A stretch of DNA of 64,000 nucleotides from JAFGIG01 sp964397545 (GTDB taxonomy: Bacteria > SDB-A), in assembly GCA_964397545.1 (NCBI GenBank), contig CAYNIW010000005.1, positions 1 through 64,000 on the forward strand. Reading direction: 5' to 3'. A program made the position numbers and the translations under genes. Under the pieces are notes generated by a model. It had not been told where the DNA came from, ran no database searches, and worked only from the letters and a program-made list of their open reading frames with translations. Numbering within the stretch: the first letter of the stretch is position 1; each line of letters opens with the position of its first letter. Below, piece by piece: positions 1-8,592 of the stretch.

Positions 1-217
1 GCGAATAGCTAAATTGCTTCGCAAATTAGCATCAAACACGAATCCGATTTTTCATAGATATGAAAAATCGCTACACAGATATAAAAAAAAGAAGATCTAA
101 CCACGAATTGACGCTAATGAACACGAAAAGAGAAGAAGATTTAACCGCGAATCCGATTTTTCATAGATATGAAAAAGTCGTTACGCGAATGGCTAAATTG
201 CTTCGCAAATTAGCATC
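1..217. repeat. Palindromic repeat cluster, no gene
   Basis: Two different hairpin-forming units each occur twice in mirror order. Unit A (1-33 and 185-217) is 33 bp with one mismatch between copies and folds on GCTAA/TTAGC arms. Unit B (39-70 and 148-180) contains an 11-bp perfect inverted repeat (45-55 with 60-70, loop AGAT); its second copy has one inserted G. Between them lies a stretch of the 'aaccacgaatt..' kind that I recall as common intergenic repeat debris in uncultured bacteria. A 68-codon open frame (60-266) runs through the repeats and is not a credible gene. I see nothing further in 218-368. Confidence 0.7.
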
Positions 218-368
218 GAGCTCGAAAAATAAGCAAGCCTTCGTGGTAAAATTGTCTTTTTCTTAAATTAAGATAATTTAAATAAAATACATAAACCATG
301 AAGGTGAATAAAAAGAAAATAAACGCGATTATTCGCAAATGATCAAGAAAAATATTTGCAGAATTGTT

Positions 369-914
369 TTATCTCAAGGGTTTTTTTATGTCAAGGAGGA
401 GACTGCTGAATTCAAAAGCTTTCCAGTATCCGTCTGCCTGCCTTGAAAGAGTCACAGGTCTGGGTGATGCCGCGCCGGAAGATTTCACGAAAAGTTTAAA
501 TTTGTTGTCTCCCTGCGCGTCGCTGTATTTGTTGCTCGAAAACTCGAAAACCGCCGGCATCTTTTCAATTTCATACGAATTTTCAGGCGAAGTCCCTAAA
601 ACGTAAGACCTGAACATGTATTCTTTTCCTTTTGACTGAAGAGAAATAAACCTCAGATCGGATTGAAAAAGTTCTTTTATGCCGTCCCCTCTTTTGACAA
701 GCCGCGAAGGGTCCATGAGCATAGACAGCATTTTCTTGCCGGCCTCTTCGTTTTTCGTATATTCGATCAAAGCAATTATCAGACAGACCGCCGCTCCCGA
801 GGGATTTTCGCCTAATGCAGTGTAAACAGACAAAAATTCGTCGGCGTCGGTCGGAAATTTTCCGATTTTACTCGTCCAAGTTTTGTTTTCCGCCATATCC
901 TCCTCCGAGCTCAT
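369..914 (-). CDS. Hypothetical protein, DUF6935-like
   Basis: A 181-residue soluble protein with no signal peptide or membrane segment. The pattern around residues 90-115 (KGKEYMFRSYVLGTSPENSY) resembles the DUF6935 family of unknown function as I remember it; this match is from memory and moderate. The start codon overlaps the thiC stop by 4 nt (ATGA), so the gene is the distal member of the thiC transcript and translationally coupled to it. Nothing in the sequence ties it to thiamine synthesis. No terminator is obvious downstream. Confidence 0.7.
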   Translation of the reverse strand: MSSEEDMAENKTWTSKIGKFPTDADEFLSVYTALGENPSGAAVCLIIALIEYTKNEEAGKKMLSMLMDPSRLVKRGDGIKELFQSDLRFISLQSKGKEYMFRSYVLGTSPENSYEIEKMPAVFEFSSNKYSDAQGDNKFKLFVKSSGAASPRPVTLSRQADGYWKAFEFSSLLLDIKKPLR

Positions 915-2224
915 TGATCCGATTTCGCACTGTCTTTATTATCATTTCCAAAAGAATCTTCGAGTATCTTTAACGCGCAAAAAGGCCCGCACATCGAACA
1001 TCCCTCCCCTTCGTATGGTCTTCTATCCCTCAGGGATCTGGCTTTCTCGCCTTTGTCAACTGATAGAGCGTATTCTTTTTCCCAATCAAAAGCTTTTCTC
1101 GCTTTTGCCATGAGGATTTCCTTTTCAACGGACGCGTTAAAACCTCTCGCTGAATTAGCCGATTGAGCCGCTATCTTTGATACTATGAGGCCTTCTTTGA
1201 CATCTTCGGCATCGGGAAGGCTGACATGTTCTGAAGGAGTCAAGTAACAAAGAAAATCCGCTCCGTAATAGGCGGCAAGAGCTCCACCTATTGCTCCGAC
1301 AATGTGGTCATAACCGGGCGCACAGTCCGTGACAAGAGGTCCGAGGACAAAAAACGGCGCGTCAAAAGTCAGCCTTTTCGCGAGCTTGACGTTCATCTCT
1401 ATCTGGTCAAGATAAAGATGGCCGGGTCCTTCTACCATGACTTGAACCCCGGCTTTTCTGGCTTTCTCGACGAGTTCGCCGAGCACGAACAACTCCTCTA
1501 TCTGCTGTGGGTCGGTTCCGTCGGCTACAGCACCGGGACGCATCCCATCGCCGAGGCTGAGAGTGACGTCATAATCCTTTGCTATGGAAAGGATCTCGTC
1601 GAAGTTTCTGTAAAACGGGTTCTCCAGTCCGTTTGAAATCATCCAACCGGAGACTATCGCTCCTCCTCTGCTGACGACCTTGAGAATTCTTTCTGAATTC
1701 TTAACCTTCTTAAGCACGTCTTTTGTAATTCCGACATGTATGGTCATGAAGTCTATGCCGTCTTCAGCGTGCATTAGAACCATTTCCAAGAAGTCTTTTT
1801 CGGAAAAATCAATCACTTTCCTGTTCTCGCTGAAAGCCTTTACCGCCGCATCGTATATCGGAACAGAACCGACCGGGACAGGGCTTATTCCCACAAGTTC
1901 CCTTCTCATTCCTCTTAGGTCTCCCCACGTGGAAAGTATCATTATCGCGTCAGTCCCGTATTCAAAAGATATCATCGCCTTTGCCATTTCTTCCTTTTGA
2001 GACGAATAACCTTTTGAAGTCCCAATGTTGACATTCACTTTTACAGGGCAGTCCTTGCCTATTAATTTCGGAAAACTGAGGCTGTGGAGTCTGTTTTTCG
2101 GCAGAACAGAAAAGCCCTGTGCTACATTTTTCCTCAAAAGCTCTGCGTCAAGACCTTCATCGGCACAAGCTTTTAATAATTCGGGACTGTTTTCGCCCGT
2201 TCTCGCCTTATCTGTTTGAGTCAT
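911..2224 (-). CDS. thiC: Phosphomethylpyrimidine synthase ThiC
   Basis: Converts aminoimidazole ribotide to hydroxymethylpyrimidine phosphate in thiamine synthesis, a radical SAM reaction in the cytoplasm. At 437 aa it is the short bacterial form without the N-terminal extension of the E. coli enzyme. Visible hallmarks are VNVNIGTS near residue 63, the TIHVGIT and EGPGH segments of the barrel, and the C-terminal CSMCGPFC cluster (CxxCxxxxC) that binds the 4Fe-4S centre. The gene lies 48 nt downstream of the MsbA-like gene on the same strand, leaving no room for a TPP riboswitch directly upstream. No other thi gene is present in the window. Confidence 0.96.
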   Translation of the reverse strand: MTQTDKARTGENSPELLKACADEGLDAELLRKNVAQGFSVLPKNRLHSLSFPKLIGKDCPVKVNVNIGTSKGYSSQKEEMAKAMISFEYGTDAIMILSTWGDLRGMRRELVGISPVPVGSVPIYDAAVKAFSENRKVIDFSEKDFLEMVLMHAEDGIDFMTIHVGITKDVLKKVKNSERILKVVSRGGAIVSGWMISNGLENPFYRNFDEILSIAKDYDVTLSLGDGMRPGAVADGTDPQQIEELFVLGELVEKARKAGVQVMVEGPGHLYLDQIEMNVKLAKRLTFDAPFFVLGPLVTDCAPGYDHIVGAIGGALAAYYGADFLCYLTPSEHVSLPDAEDVKEGLIVSKIAAQSANSARGFNASVEKEILMAKARKAFDWEKEYALSVDKGEKARSLRDRRPYEGEGCSMCGPFCALKILEDSFGNDNKDSAKSDQ

Positions 2225-2272
2225 TTTTTCCTCTCTAAGTTAAATTACACCAAAATCAAACAAAATAGAATA

Positions 2273-4153
2273 TCAGGCATCGAGGAGTTCATGGCTGTCA
2301 TACAACTGCCTGTAAATTCCCTTTTTCTCGTAGAGTTCATAGTGCGATCCGCTTTCGGCTACCGCGCCTTCCTGCATTACGAATATCCTTTTGACATTCT
2401 TTACTGTCGAAAGTCTGTGAGCGACGACTATCGCCGTTCTGTCTTTTAAAAGGTTGTCTATCGACTCCTGAACTTTTCTCTCTGACTCGTTGTCAAGAGA
2501 GCTGGTGGCCTCATCAAAGAGTAAAATTTTTGGATTCTGAATAACCGCCCTCGCAATGGCTATCCTCTGTCTCTGCCCGCCCGAGATGTGAGTCCCTCTT
2601 TCCCCGACGATAGTCCCGTATCCCTGAGGAAGATCCCTAATAAATCCGTCCGCGTTGGCAATTTTTGAAGCTTTTTGGATTTGTTCCCATGAAGCGTCTT
2701 CTTTCGCGTAGGCGATGTTGTTTTGGATGGTATCGTAAAAAAGCAAAACATCCTGACTGACCGAGCCTATCAATTTTCTTAGAGAAGCTATCTTAATTTT
2801 CTTTATGTCAACTCCGTCAATATATATTGCTCCCGACGAAGGGTCGTAAAATCTCATCATCAGCTCGAGAACAGTCGTCTTTCCGACTCCGCTTTTACCG
2901 ACCAGAGCCGCCGTCTCGCCTTTTTTAATCCTGAATGTCAGATCTTTCAGGACATCCTTGCCTTCCACGTATGAAAAGCACACTGAATCGAAGAAAATCT
3001 CATCTCTAAAATCTTCTTTTTCCACAGCGTCCGGTGAATCTTTAATCTTCGGCTCTATGTCGAGAATTGAATATATCCTGTCAAGCCCGACGAGAGCTCC
3101 CTGCAGTTCGTTCCATTTTTGAACAACTACTTTAACCGGGTGCATGAGGGAAAGGACAGCCCCCAAATACACAAAAAAAGCCGCGGGTGAAAACCCTGAA
3201 GCCTTTTCGATAATCATTTTGCCGCCTATCCAGATTAAAAAAAGAACCACTGCCATGTTGAGAAAATCACTGAGCGGTCTCGTGAGTGAATCTATTCCGA
3301 TCCTCTTGAAATTGTTTTTTTTAAGTGCTCCGGTCAGAATTCTGAAAGATTTTTTTTCTCTTTCAAAAGTTCCGAAAGACAAAACAACTTTTATGTTTGT
3401 GCCTATTTCCTGGACTTTGGAGTTTACGAGAGCCCATGTGTCCTGCGTCCTGCTTATATATTTTCTAATCCTCTTGGTCATCCATCTTGAAACAAAAGAC
3501 ATTATCGGAATAAAAACGCAGGCTATCAGAGTCAGTTGAAAATTTATGGCGACAGCGATGACAAGATAAAAAACAACCAAAAGAATATTTCTGATTATCT
3601 CTATCAAAGCTCCGAGTGCGGTGAAACCGACGAGGCTGACATCGGAAGTGATCCTCGAAGTCAGTTCCCCAATTCTGTATTTTTGGAAAAATTCCATCGA
3701 CATTCCAGAATAATGGTCGAAAATCATCTCCTGGTAATGCTTTATGACGCTCTGCTCCACATCGGCGAAAATCAGCCTGTGAAGATAATCCACAATGGAT
3801 TTCAAGAGAAAGACCAAAAACGCCGCCGCTATAATCGCTCTTAAAATTCTCATAGGAGAATTTCTCTGAAGAAATTCGTCTAAACCGGATTTTAACGCCG
3901 AGAAAAAAGCCTCATATCCTTTTTCCCGGAGTTGTCCGAAAGAGTGGCTTAAATAATCTCCTATCTGAGGCAAAATGGGATTTTCCTCGTAGGAGACATC
4001 GGGCTGAGCCACGAGTATTTTTTGGGCGATAGGATAAAGCATGCCTATGGATATGCCCGACAGTAAAACGAAAAGCGACATGAAAAATAGTCCGGCTGTT
4101 ATCTTGGGCCAGTATCGCAGAGAAGTCTTGAGGAATTTTAGATATGGGCTCAT
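2273..4153 (-). CDS. MsbA-like ABC exporter (fused TMD-NBD)
   Basis: A 626-residue half-transporter: six predicted membrane helices in roughly residues 1-340 and an ATPase domain in 380-620. Walker A is GKSGVGKTT, the signature is SGGQRQR, Walker B is ILLFDEATSSLD and the H-loop is VAHRLST. Homodimers of this class flip lipids, LPS core or drugs across the inner membrane; a lipid A flippase role fits the LptE, ArnD-like and Lnt genes elsewhere in the window but is inference. An unusually long loop of about 65 residues follows the first helix (near residues 40-105). The start overlaps the ftsY stop (ATGA), so it is cotranscribed with smc-ftsY. Confidence 0.9.
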   Translation of the reverse strand: MSPYLKFLKTSLRYWPKITAGLFFMSLFVLLSGISIGMLYPIAQKILVAQPDVSYEENPILPQIGDYLSHSFGQLREKGYEAFFSALKSGLDEFLQRNSPMRILRAIIAAAFLVFLLKSIVDYLHRLIFADVEQSVIKHYQEMIFDHYSGMSMEFFQKYRIGELTSRITSDVSLVGFTALGALIEIIRNILLVVFYLVIAVAINFQLTLIACVFIPIMSFVSRWMTKRIRKYISRTQDTWALVNSKVQEIGTNIKVVLSFGTFEREKKSFRILTGALKKNNFKRIGIDSLTRPLSDFLNMAVVLFLIWIGGKMIIEKASGFSPAAFFVYLGAVLSLMHPVKVVVQKWNELQGALVGLDRIYSILDIEPKIKDSPDAVEKEDFRDEIFFDSVCFSYVEGKDVLKDLTFRIKKGETAALVGKSGVGKTTVLELMMRFYDPSSGAIYIDGVDIKKIKIASLRKLIGSVSQDVLLFYDTIQNNIAYAKEDASWEQIQKASKIANADGFIRDLPQGYGTIVGERGTHISGGQRQRIAIARAVIQNPKILLFDEATSSLDNESERKVQESIDNLLKDRTAIVVAHRLSTVKNVKRIFVMQEGAVAESGSHYELYEKKGIYRQLYDSHELLDA

Positions 4154-5034
4154 TTAAGCAGAGCTCCGGCGAATTTAACCGGATCGAATTCCTCAAAATC
4201 TTCTTCGGACTCTCCGATCCCGAGATAGAGGACAGGAATCTTCATTTTTTCAACGATTGGGAAAATGCATCCTCCTTTTGCCGTTCCGTCGTATTTTGTG
4301 AGGATTATACCCGTTAAAGAGGAAAATTCGGAAAATATCTTTGCCTGAGTCACAGCATTCTGTCCTGTTGTTGCGTCCATTACAATAAGAGTCTCGCTCG
4401 GGTAAAGGGGATTTTTTTTCTTCAGAACCTTTTCTATCTTTGAAAGCTCGTTCATCAGATTTATTTTTGTGTGCAGTCTTCCGGCAGTGTCGATAATCAG
4501 AAAGTCTTTCTCTCTCGATACGGCAGCTTCGAGAGCGTCATGGACTACGGAGGCGGAATCTCCTCCTTCCTGCCCGCTGACAATTTCAATCCCGAGTTTT
4601 TCAGCCCAAATCTGAAGCTGCAGGACTCCTGCCGCCCTGTATGTGTCGGCTCCGGCAAAAATTACCTTCTTACCCCTGTCTTTCAGGAGTTTACCGAGTT
4701 TTGCCGAACTCGTCGTCTTTCCCGTTCCGTTAACTCCCACCGTCATTATAACATAGGGTTGAACCGCCGGCGCTTTTCTTGCGGGGACTTGGAGCCTTTT
4801 CACGAGCTCATTTCTGATGTCGTCGTATATATTATCAGGGTCTTTCGATTTTGCTATTTGGATAAGCTCCAAAGCGAGATCAGGCCCCATATCCGAAGAA
4901 ATCAAAGCTTCTTCGAGTGAAGAAATTTCCTCTTCGCTGAGCTTTCCCTTTGATCCAGCTATTTTTTTCAAGCTTCTGGTCAGAGACGCGCTTTTTTCTG
5001 AAGCGGATTTAGTTATCTTCTCCCAAAAATTCAT
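4150..5034 (-). CDS. ftsY: Signal recognition particle receptor FtsY
   Basis: The SRP-receptor GTPase that docks ribosome-SRP complexes at the membrane. 294 aa, with a short basic N-terminus (no acidic A domain as in E. coli), an N domain to about residue 90, and a G domain with P-loop GVNGTGKTT, DTAGRLHT (G3) and TKYDGTAKGG (G4 and closing loop). The C-terminus VKFAGALL matches the family. The start lies inside the 3' end of smc (26-nt overlap) and the stop overlaps the next gene, giving the smc-ftsY-ABC string seen in many bacteria. Confidence 0.96.
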   Translation of the reverse strand: MNFWEKITKSASEKSASLTRSLKKIAGSKGKLSEEEISSLEEALISSDMGPDLALELIQIAKSKDPDNIYDDIRNELVKRLQVPARKAPAVQPYVIMTVGVNGTGKTTSSAKLGKLLKDRGKKVIFAGADTYRAAGVLQLQIWAEKLGIEIVSGQEGGDSASVVHDALEAAVSREKDFLIIDTAGRLHTKINLMNELSKIEKVLKKKNPLYPSETLIVMDATTGQNAVTQAKIFSEFSSLTGIILTKYDGTAKGGCIFPIVEKMKIPVLYLGIGESEEDFEEFDPVKFAGALLK

Positions 5035-8000
5035 CTATTTTTTCGAGGTTGACTGATACAACCGAACTTACGCCTTTTTCTTCCATTGTTATTCCGTATA
5101 ATCCCTGGCAGAACTCCATTGTTCTCCTGTTGTGGGTGACGAGGACGACCTGCGATTCAAGCGCTATGGTTTTTAAGAACCTTATGAAAATTTCGACGTT
5201 TGAATCATCCAAAGGCGCGTCAACTTCATCGAGGACCACGAGCGGTGAAAACCTTATCTGATGGAGCGCGTAGAGCAGGCTCAGGGCTGTGAATGACTGT
5301 TCTCCCGTGGACAGCCATCTTGTGGTGCTTAGTTTTTTCCCCGGCGGGACGGCGAGGACTTTTATATCTGATTCGAGAGGGTCTTTTTCCTGTTCAAGCT
5401 GAAGATCCGCCTGAAAGTCTGATCCAGTCTCGTTGTTTGATTTGAAAAGAACCGAGAAAATATTTTTGAAATTCTCCCTGACGGCTTCAAATGTTTCTAA
5501 AAACTTTTCTCTCGCAACTTTGTCTATTGAGGTTATAGTCTCTCTAAGTCCTTTTTTTGTGTTTTCAAGGTCGTCTCTCTGGGTATTTAGAAAGTTGAAT
5601 CTCTCAAGGATTTCTGCGTATTCCTCTTCAGCGTTTTCGTTTACAGATCCCATAGTCATGAGTCTCGATTTTATCCTGAAAATGTCTTCTTTGGAGACTT
5701 CCTCGCCTTCGGGGTTTACTTCGTCGAGTTTTTCGGCTCCAATCCCGAATGCCGTTTCCAGCTCCCCTGCTATGCTGTTCATCTCACCCCTCAGGTCCGC
5801 CATTTTAACGCTGTAAGAACCGGCGGCATCCATCAATTCCGTCTTCTTGGTCTCGAGTCCTCTGCTCTTCTCTTCGGCTGTTCTCAGATTTTTTCTTATA
5901 GCCTCTATGCCGTTCTGAAGAGATTCAGCTTCTTTTTTAAGTTCATTTATCCTATTTTCGGCTTCCTGATTTTTCTCCTCGTGAGAGTTTATTTTTAACT
6001 CCTCTTCTTTTGCCTTTTCCTTTCCTCTACTGAGCGATTCGATGAGTTCTTGCCGCCTTTTTTCAGCTATGTTTATATCCCTTGTTTTATCCCCTATTTT
6101 TTCTTCAAGCGAGCTTTTCCTTTCGCTTATTCTCGCCGTTTCGGTTTCTATGTCGGAAATACGAGCCAGAGAAGGCTCTATCTTTCTTTCGGCATCGGCA
6201 AGAGTGTTTTTCACGGATTCAATAACTGATCCGAGGTTTTCCAGCTCGACAATAAGCTTAGCCTGTCTTTTATTTTTTTCTCTCAGATTTTCCTCTGCTT
6301 CGTTTAATTCTTCCTTCAGAAGCTTTTCTTCAAGCGCTTCCTCGGCATCAGTTTTTTCAAAAACTTCGAGTCTGTATTTGGAGTTCTTCTCTTCTGTCAG
6401 AAGGGTTGACTTTCTGTCAACCGTCATCTTCAATATGTCCGCTTTGTCGCCGAGGGTCTTGTTCACGTCTTCGAGAGAAATTCTGTTTTTTTCCCTGCTC
6501 TCTTCTGTCTGTCCAATTTTTTCTTTAAGGATATCTTTCAGTTTAAGCAGATCTTCGATTCTTTCTTTTCTTCCGAGTATTCTCGCTTTCTGACCGGCGG
6601 TGGAATAGAGAATTCTTTTTCTGACCGAATTTCCGTCAAGGCTGACTATATCGAGGTAGGGATATTTTTTCGACATCTCCGTGATGTCAGTTCTTTTGTT
6701 TACCACTATCCAGCCCTCAAGAAGTGTTCTAAGAAAATCAGAGGCGTAATCGTCGTCGGAGCGGACGTGAGAAATCAGCGGATCGAGCCCTTGGGGCAAG
6801 TCTTTCAATGGATAGGCAATTTCAACGTCTTTAAGAAGGAACCATCCCTTGCCTTTGTTTTCCTTTTCGAGTTCTGCGATTCTCGATTCAAGACTGGCTC
6901 CGTCGAGTATGACTGCTCCGAGCGCAGACGCAAGAGCTATTTCAACCGGAAGCTCATACCCTTTGTCCACTTTAATGATTTCGTTTAAGGTTTCGAGTCC
7001 GTATTTCTTCAGAAAATATTTCGTCGCCTCGTCGTATCCCTCCAAATCTTCCTGTTGTTCACTTAGAATTGCGAGTTCCGACTCGCATGACGCCAGCTCG
7101 CTCTGAAAAGACGAAACAAGAGACGTCAGGCTTTCTCTTTCGGAAGCGAGCTTGGAATTTTTTTCCTGAAGGCCTGCTATAAAAATCTGTAGGTTTTTCT
7201 CCTCGCCGTCGAGTCTTGAAATCGCCTCTCTGCACGATCTTAGTTTTTCCTGGGCTGTCTCTTTTTCAATTTTTCTGTTTTCATAGGATTCAGATAATTT
7301 TCTGAGATATTCTGATTTAACAGACTTTTTTTCAGCTAAAACGGATATTTCCCTCTGCAGAAGGTTGTCTTCGGCGAAAGCATTTTCTTTTTCATTAATT
7401 CTGCGAGCAAGCTCCTCTTTCAGTTTCATGATTTGGGCTTTTTCGTTCACAAGGGCTGAAAGAAGCTGATTCTTCTTTTCTATTTTCTCTTTTTCCTCAG
7501 TCAGGCATTCCTCAAATTTAGATTTCAGCCCTGCGAGCGTTTCGTTCAGGGATGGAATTGCGTTTTGAGATTCTGTTAATTCTCTTTCCTGCCCTTCTAT
7601 TTTTTCTCTCAGATACTTTAGTTCCTGTTTTTTCTGTGCTAAATCAGCGTTCATCTGCGAATGAACCGCTGCATCTTTTTCCAGTTTTTCCTTGAGAGAG
7701 GAAAGCTTTTCCATGAATTCAGCCTCTTCTGTCCAAAGCCTATCTGCCTCTGAACTGACCTTTTTCGCCTCTTCTTCAAGTTTTTGGCGTTCAGCGGCGC
7801 TTTTCTCTATCTCTTCTGATATCGCCTCCTCGGCTTTTCGGATTTGGTCTCTTTTTCTTCTCGAAAACAATAGAATTTTTTCTTCGTATTGTTTTTTCAA
7901 ATTTTTGTAATGATTCGCCTTCCTCAGATCCTTTTTGAGCATTGCGAGGTTTGTGTTGACCTCCTCAATTTTATCGCCGAGACGCTGGATATCGGCTTGA

Positions 8001-8554
8001 GTGTCTTTGAGTCTCGACAGAGTCACGCTCTTTTGAGCCTGATATTTGGCTATTCCCGCGACCTCGGCGAACATATCCCTTCTGACCTGAGAATCGTCGT
8101 CGAGAATGCGTTTTATGGCGTCTATTGAAAAAAGCGAATAACTGCGGCTAGTTATGCCGATGTTCCTCAGAGTTTCTATGATATCCCTCAAAAGACAAGG
8201 CGTCTGGTTTATGAAGTATTCGCAGAAACCGTCCCTCTTAACTCTCCTCTTGAAAGTGATCTCGTGAAAACCGAGCGGCGACGGGGTCTCTCCTTTAGCT
8301 TCGAATGTCAAGTCTATCTCCGAAAAAGCGAGGGGAGCCCTTTCCGTTGTGCCGTTGAAAATGACTTCTTCCATCTTGACAGCCCTTATCAGCCTGCTGT
8401 TTTGCTCCCCGAGCGCCCATCTCACGGCTTCGATTAGATTGGATTTACCGCATCCGTTTGGTCCGACAATACCGGTTATGCCGTCGTCGAAATCTATCGA
8501 AACTCTGTCTGCAAAAGATTTGAAGCCGAATATGTCAATTCTTTTTAGTCTCAT
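5009..8554 (-). CDS. smc: Chromosome segregation protein SMC
   Basis: 1181 aa, the standard length for bacterial SMC, the ATP-driven condensin that organises and segregates the chromosome. The N-terminal head has GFKSFAD and Walker A GPNGCGKSN; two long coiled-coil arms (about 170-500 and 680-1010) flank a hinge at about 510-670; the C-terminal head has the signature motif LSTGEQS and Walker B PLVVLDEVDAPLDD. The signature differs from the usual LSGGE at the third position. A Shine-Dalgarno GGAG lies upstream of the ATG. It heads the smc-ftsY-ABC-thiC string. Confidence 0.97.
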   Translation of the reverse strand: MRLKRIDIFGFKSFADRVSIDFDDGITGIVGPNGCGKSNLIEAVRWALGEQNSRLIRAVKMEEVIFNGTTERAPLAFSEIDLTFEAKGETPSPLGFHEITFKRRVKRDGFCEYFINQTPCLLRDIIETLRNIGITSRSYSLFSIDAIKRILDDDSQVRRDMFAEVAGIAKYQAQKSVTLSRLKDTQADIQRLGDKIEEVNTNLAMLKKDLRKANHYKNLKKQYEEKILLFSRRKRDQIRKAEEAISEEIEKSAAERQKLEEEAKKVSSEADRLWTEEAEFMEKLSSLKEKLEKDAAVHSQMNADLAQKKQELKYLREKIEGQERELTESQNAIPSLNETLAGLKSKFEECLTEEKEKIEKKNQLLSALVNEKAQIMKLKEELARRINEKENAFAEDNLLQREISVLAEKKSVKSEYLRKLSESYENRKIEKETAQEKLRSCREAISRLDGEEKNLQIFIAGLQEKNSKLASERESLTSLVSSFQSELASCESELAILSEQQEDLEGYDEATKYFLKKYGLETLNEIIKVDKGYELPVEIALASALGAVILDGASLESRIAELEKENKGKGWFLLKDVEIAYPLKDLPQGLDPLISHVRSDDDYASDFLRTLLEGWIVVNKRTDITEMSKKYPYLDIVSLDGNSVRKRILYSTAGQKARILGRKERIEDLLKLKDILKEKIGQTEESREKNRISLEDVNKTLGDKADILKMTVDRKSTLLTEEKNSKYRLEVFEKTDAEEALEEKLLKEELNEAEENLREKNKRQAKLIVELENLGSVIESVKNTLADAERKIEPSLARISDIETETARISERKSSLEEKIGDKTRDINIAEKRRQELIESLSRGKEKAKEEELKINSHEEKNQEAENRINELKKEAESLQNGIEAIRKNLRTAEEKSRGLETKKTELMDAAGSYSVKMADLRGEMNSIAGELETAFGIGAEKLDEVNPEGEEVSKEDIFRIKSRLMTMGSVNENAEEEYAEILERFNFLNTQRDDLENTKKGLRETITSIDKVAREKFLETFEAVRENFKNIFSVLFKSNNETGSDFQADLQLEQEKDPLESDIKVLAVPPGKKLSTTRWLSTGEQSFTALSLLYALHQIRFSPLVVLDEVDAPLDDSNVEIFIRFLKTIALESQVVLVTHNRRTMEFCQGLYGITMEEKGVSSVVSVNLEKIDEFLGEDN

Positions 8555-8592
8555 TTCTCCGTGAATCCTCCGTCAATCATTACGGGTTTTAG

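Noticed and set aside
60..266. 68-codon open frame in the repeat cluster
   Set aside because: It runs through both hairpin repeat families, is highly Lys/Arg-rich because of the repeats and has no ribosome site or family resemblance.
2225..2272. Possible TPP riboswitch upstream of thiC
   Set aside because: Only 48 nt separate thiC from the preceding gene, too short for a TPP element, and no THI-box motif is visible.
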